Shown here: positions 62,357 through 64,000 of the stretch, piece by piece
How the letters are laid out: each line of letters opens with the position of its first letter
Position numbering within the stretch: the first letter of the stretch is position 1
Program-made: the position numbers and the translations under genes
The notes under the pieces: generated by a model
Told to the model about the DNA's origin: nothing
Databases searched by the model: none
What the model saw: only the letters and a program-made list of their open reading frames with translations
Source: an uncultured Anaerolineae bacterium
GTDB taxonomy: Bacteria > Chloroflexota > Anaerolineae > Aggregatilineales > Phototrophicaceae
Assembly (NCBI GenBank): GCA_937922795.1
Contig: CALAJK010000026.1
Coordinates: 44,227-108,226 of the forward strand
Direction: 5' to 3'
DNA: 64,000 nt

Positions 62357-63193
62357 ATGGCATTACGAATAGGCCTGCTGGCGACGCTGCTGCTGGCCGG
62401 CGTGGCCGCCGCCCAGGACGATACGGTGCTGGCGACGGCCTACGGCACGCTCAACGTGCGGAGCGGCCCAGGGGCGCAGTTTGCAGTCATCGATCAACTG
62501 ATCGCCGGCGAGCAACTGCCGGTGGACGGCCGCACCGCCGACGGCGCCTGGCTGCGGGTGCGGCTGCCGGACGGCCAGATCGGCTGGCTGCCGGTGTTCG
62601 CCGTCATCATAGACGGCGCGCCAGAGACGCTGCCGCCCGTGACGACTCCGGATCAGACAGAGGCGAACGGCGTGGTGGTCGTCGCCGCCTACGGCGTCGT
62701 CAACGTGCGCGGCGGCCCCGGCATGGACTATCCGATCATTGGCCAGATGGATGCTGGCCTCAGCGCCGCCGCCGTCGGCCGTGACAGCCCGCATAACGAC
62801 TGGCTGCTCGTCGAATACAACGGTCTGATGGGTTGGGTCGCCTATTTCGCGGTGGCCGTGACCGGCAGCCCGGATACGCTGCCGGTGCTGGCGGTGGACG
62901 GCAGCGGCGAGGCCATCGTGCCGCCCGAGGATGTCGCGCTGGCCTACTTCAACATTCGCCTGCGCGCATCCCCGACCCGCGACGCGCCGGAGCTGTTGGT
63001 CGTGCCCTATGGCAGCCGGGTGACGTTGGTCGGCCGCTCGGCGGCGAGCGATTGGCTGTACGTGATCTATCAGGACACCGTCGGTTGGGGCTGGGGCGCT
63101 TTCTTCGATGTGACGCCGGAGCGTCTGCAAACTCTGCCGGTGTATGACTCGGCGGTGGTTGAGACGACCCCGGAACCGACGCCGGCGGGCTGA
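62357..63193 (+). CDS. secreted protein with three SH3b repeats
   Basis: signal peptide MALRIGLLATLLLAGVAAAQ; TAYGTLNVRSGPGAQFAVIDQL, AAYGVVNVRGGPGMDYPIIGQM, LAYFNIRLRASPTRDAPELLVV. Confidence 0.88.
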   Translation: MALRIGLLATLLLAGVAAAQDDTVLATAYGTLNVRSGPGAQFAVIDQLIAGEQLPVDGRTADGAWLRVRLPDGQIGWLPVFAVIIDGAPETLPPVTTPDQTEANGVVVVAAYGVVNVRGGPGMDYPIIGQMDAGLSAAAVGRDSPHNDWLLVEYNGLMGWVAYFAVAVTGSPDTLPVLAVDGSGEAIVPPEDVALAYFNIRLRASPTRDAPELLVVPYGSRVTLVGRSAASDWLYVIYQDTVGWGWGAFFDVTPERLQTLPVYDSAVVETTPEPTPAG

Positions 63194-63197
63194 ACAT

Positions 63198-64000
63198 ATG
63201 ACAGAAGCGCCGTTCGCTGGGCTGACCGTCTGCTGGATCAGCGGCACGCGCTACGCCTGCCCGCTGGACGCCACCGGCGCGCGCAAGTGGCGGGCGCTGG
63301 CCGCGTTGGGCGCCTCCATGATCGTCATCGGCTTCGCCTCGGGGGTGCGCCCGCGCGTCTTCACCCAGGACGCCCGCTTCTACACGCTGCCCAATCTACC
63401 GTCGTCGCTCCTGCGCTATCTGGAGATGTTCATCCTGGGGACGGCGCTGACGCTGTGGGCGGTGTGGCGCGACGGCGCCCAGGTCATCGTGGCGCAAAGC
63501 CCGTACCAGGGCGCGATGGGGGCGTTCGTCAAGCAGGCGGCACAGCTGGCCAGCCGGCGGGTGATCTTGATCGTCGAGAACCACGGCGATTTTGAGGCGG
63601 ATGTGTTCCAGCAGCGGGCTGTCGTCCTGGAGGGTGGGCAGCGCAGACTGATGCGCCGCGCCGCCGGCTACGCGCTGCGCCGCGCCGACCTGCTGCGGGC
63701 CATCTCCTCGTCCACGCGCCGGCAGATCCAGGCGCTGGCGCCCGGCCTGCCGCTGGTCGAATTCATGACCTGGACGGACGTCAGCGCTTTCACCGCCGGA
63801 CGGGCGGTTCCGCTGGCGCAAACGCGCGACCTGGTCTACGCCGGCGTGCTAATCCCGCGCAAGGGAGTCCACTTCCTGATAGACGCCTTCGCCCGATTGG
63901 CGGACGATTACCCGGATGCCCGACTGTGGCTGGTTGGAAAACCGGAAAACCTGGATTACGCCGCCGATTTGCGCCGCCAGGTGGAGCGGCTGGGGCTGAG
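63198..64000 (+). CDS. glycosyltransferase (GT4-like), truncated by window end
   Basis: hand translation from ATG at 63198: MTEAPFAGLTVCWISGTRYACPLD...DLVYAGVLIPRKGVHFLIDAFARLADDYPDARLWLVGKPENLDYAADLRRQVERLGL; open to window end. Confidence 0.85.
   Translation, partial: MTEAPFAGLTVCWISGTRYACPLDATGARKWRALAALGASMIVIGFASGVRPRVFTQDARFYTLPNLPSSLLRYLEMFILGTALTLWAVWRDGAQVIVAQSPYQGAMGAFVKQAAQLASRRVILIVENHGDFEADVFQQRAVVLEGGQRRLMRRAAGYALRRADLLRAISSSTRRQIQALAPGLPLVEFMTWTDVSAFTAGRAVPLAQTRDLVYAGVLIPRKGVHFLIDAFARLADDYPDARLWLVGKPENLDYAADLRRQVERLGL

Overview
64 kb of high-GC bacterial chromosome. Gene content (Tal-Pgi fusion, GAF/FHA signalling proteins, CAP/LysM and FtsX-type proteins, sdhCD-A-B, rpsB-tsf-pyrH, recA, gltA) suggests Chloroflexota, Anaerolineae-like; this is inference, no search was run. 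About 50 protein genes are supported. I saw no rRNA, tRNA, CRISPR array or transposase. Core metabolism and information genes dominate. Observations most worth a second look: (1) a translationally coupled pair of GAF-PAS class III nucleotide cyclases with complementary active-site losses, predicting an obligate heterodimer (36.7-40.3 kb); (2) a three-gene tandem cluster of uncharacterised proteins sharing one C-terminal domain, two fused to a GH-A-like barrel and one standalone (12.0-15.5 kb); (3) a fused SdhC-SdhD membrane anchor; (4) an FHA-pseudoreceiver-FHA protein with Glu at the phosphoacceptor position; (5) a zinc-ribbon-TIR protein apparently lacking the TIR catalytic Glu; (6) a cysteine synthase leader that looks like a transcription attenuator; (7) a solo Flp pilin missed by the ORF track; (8) a LexA-like dyad upstream of a recA with an N-terminal extension.
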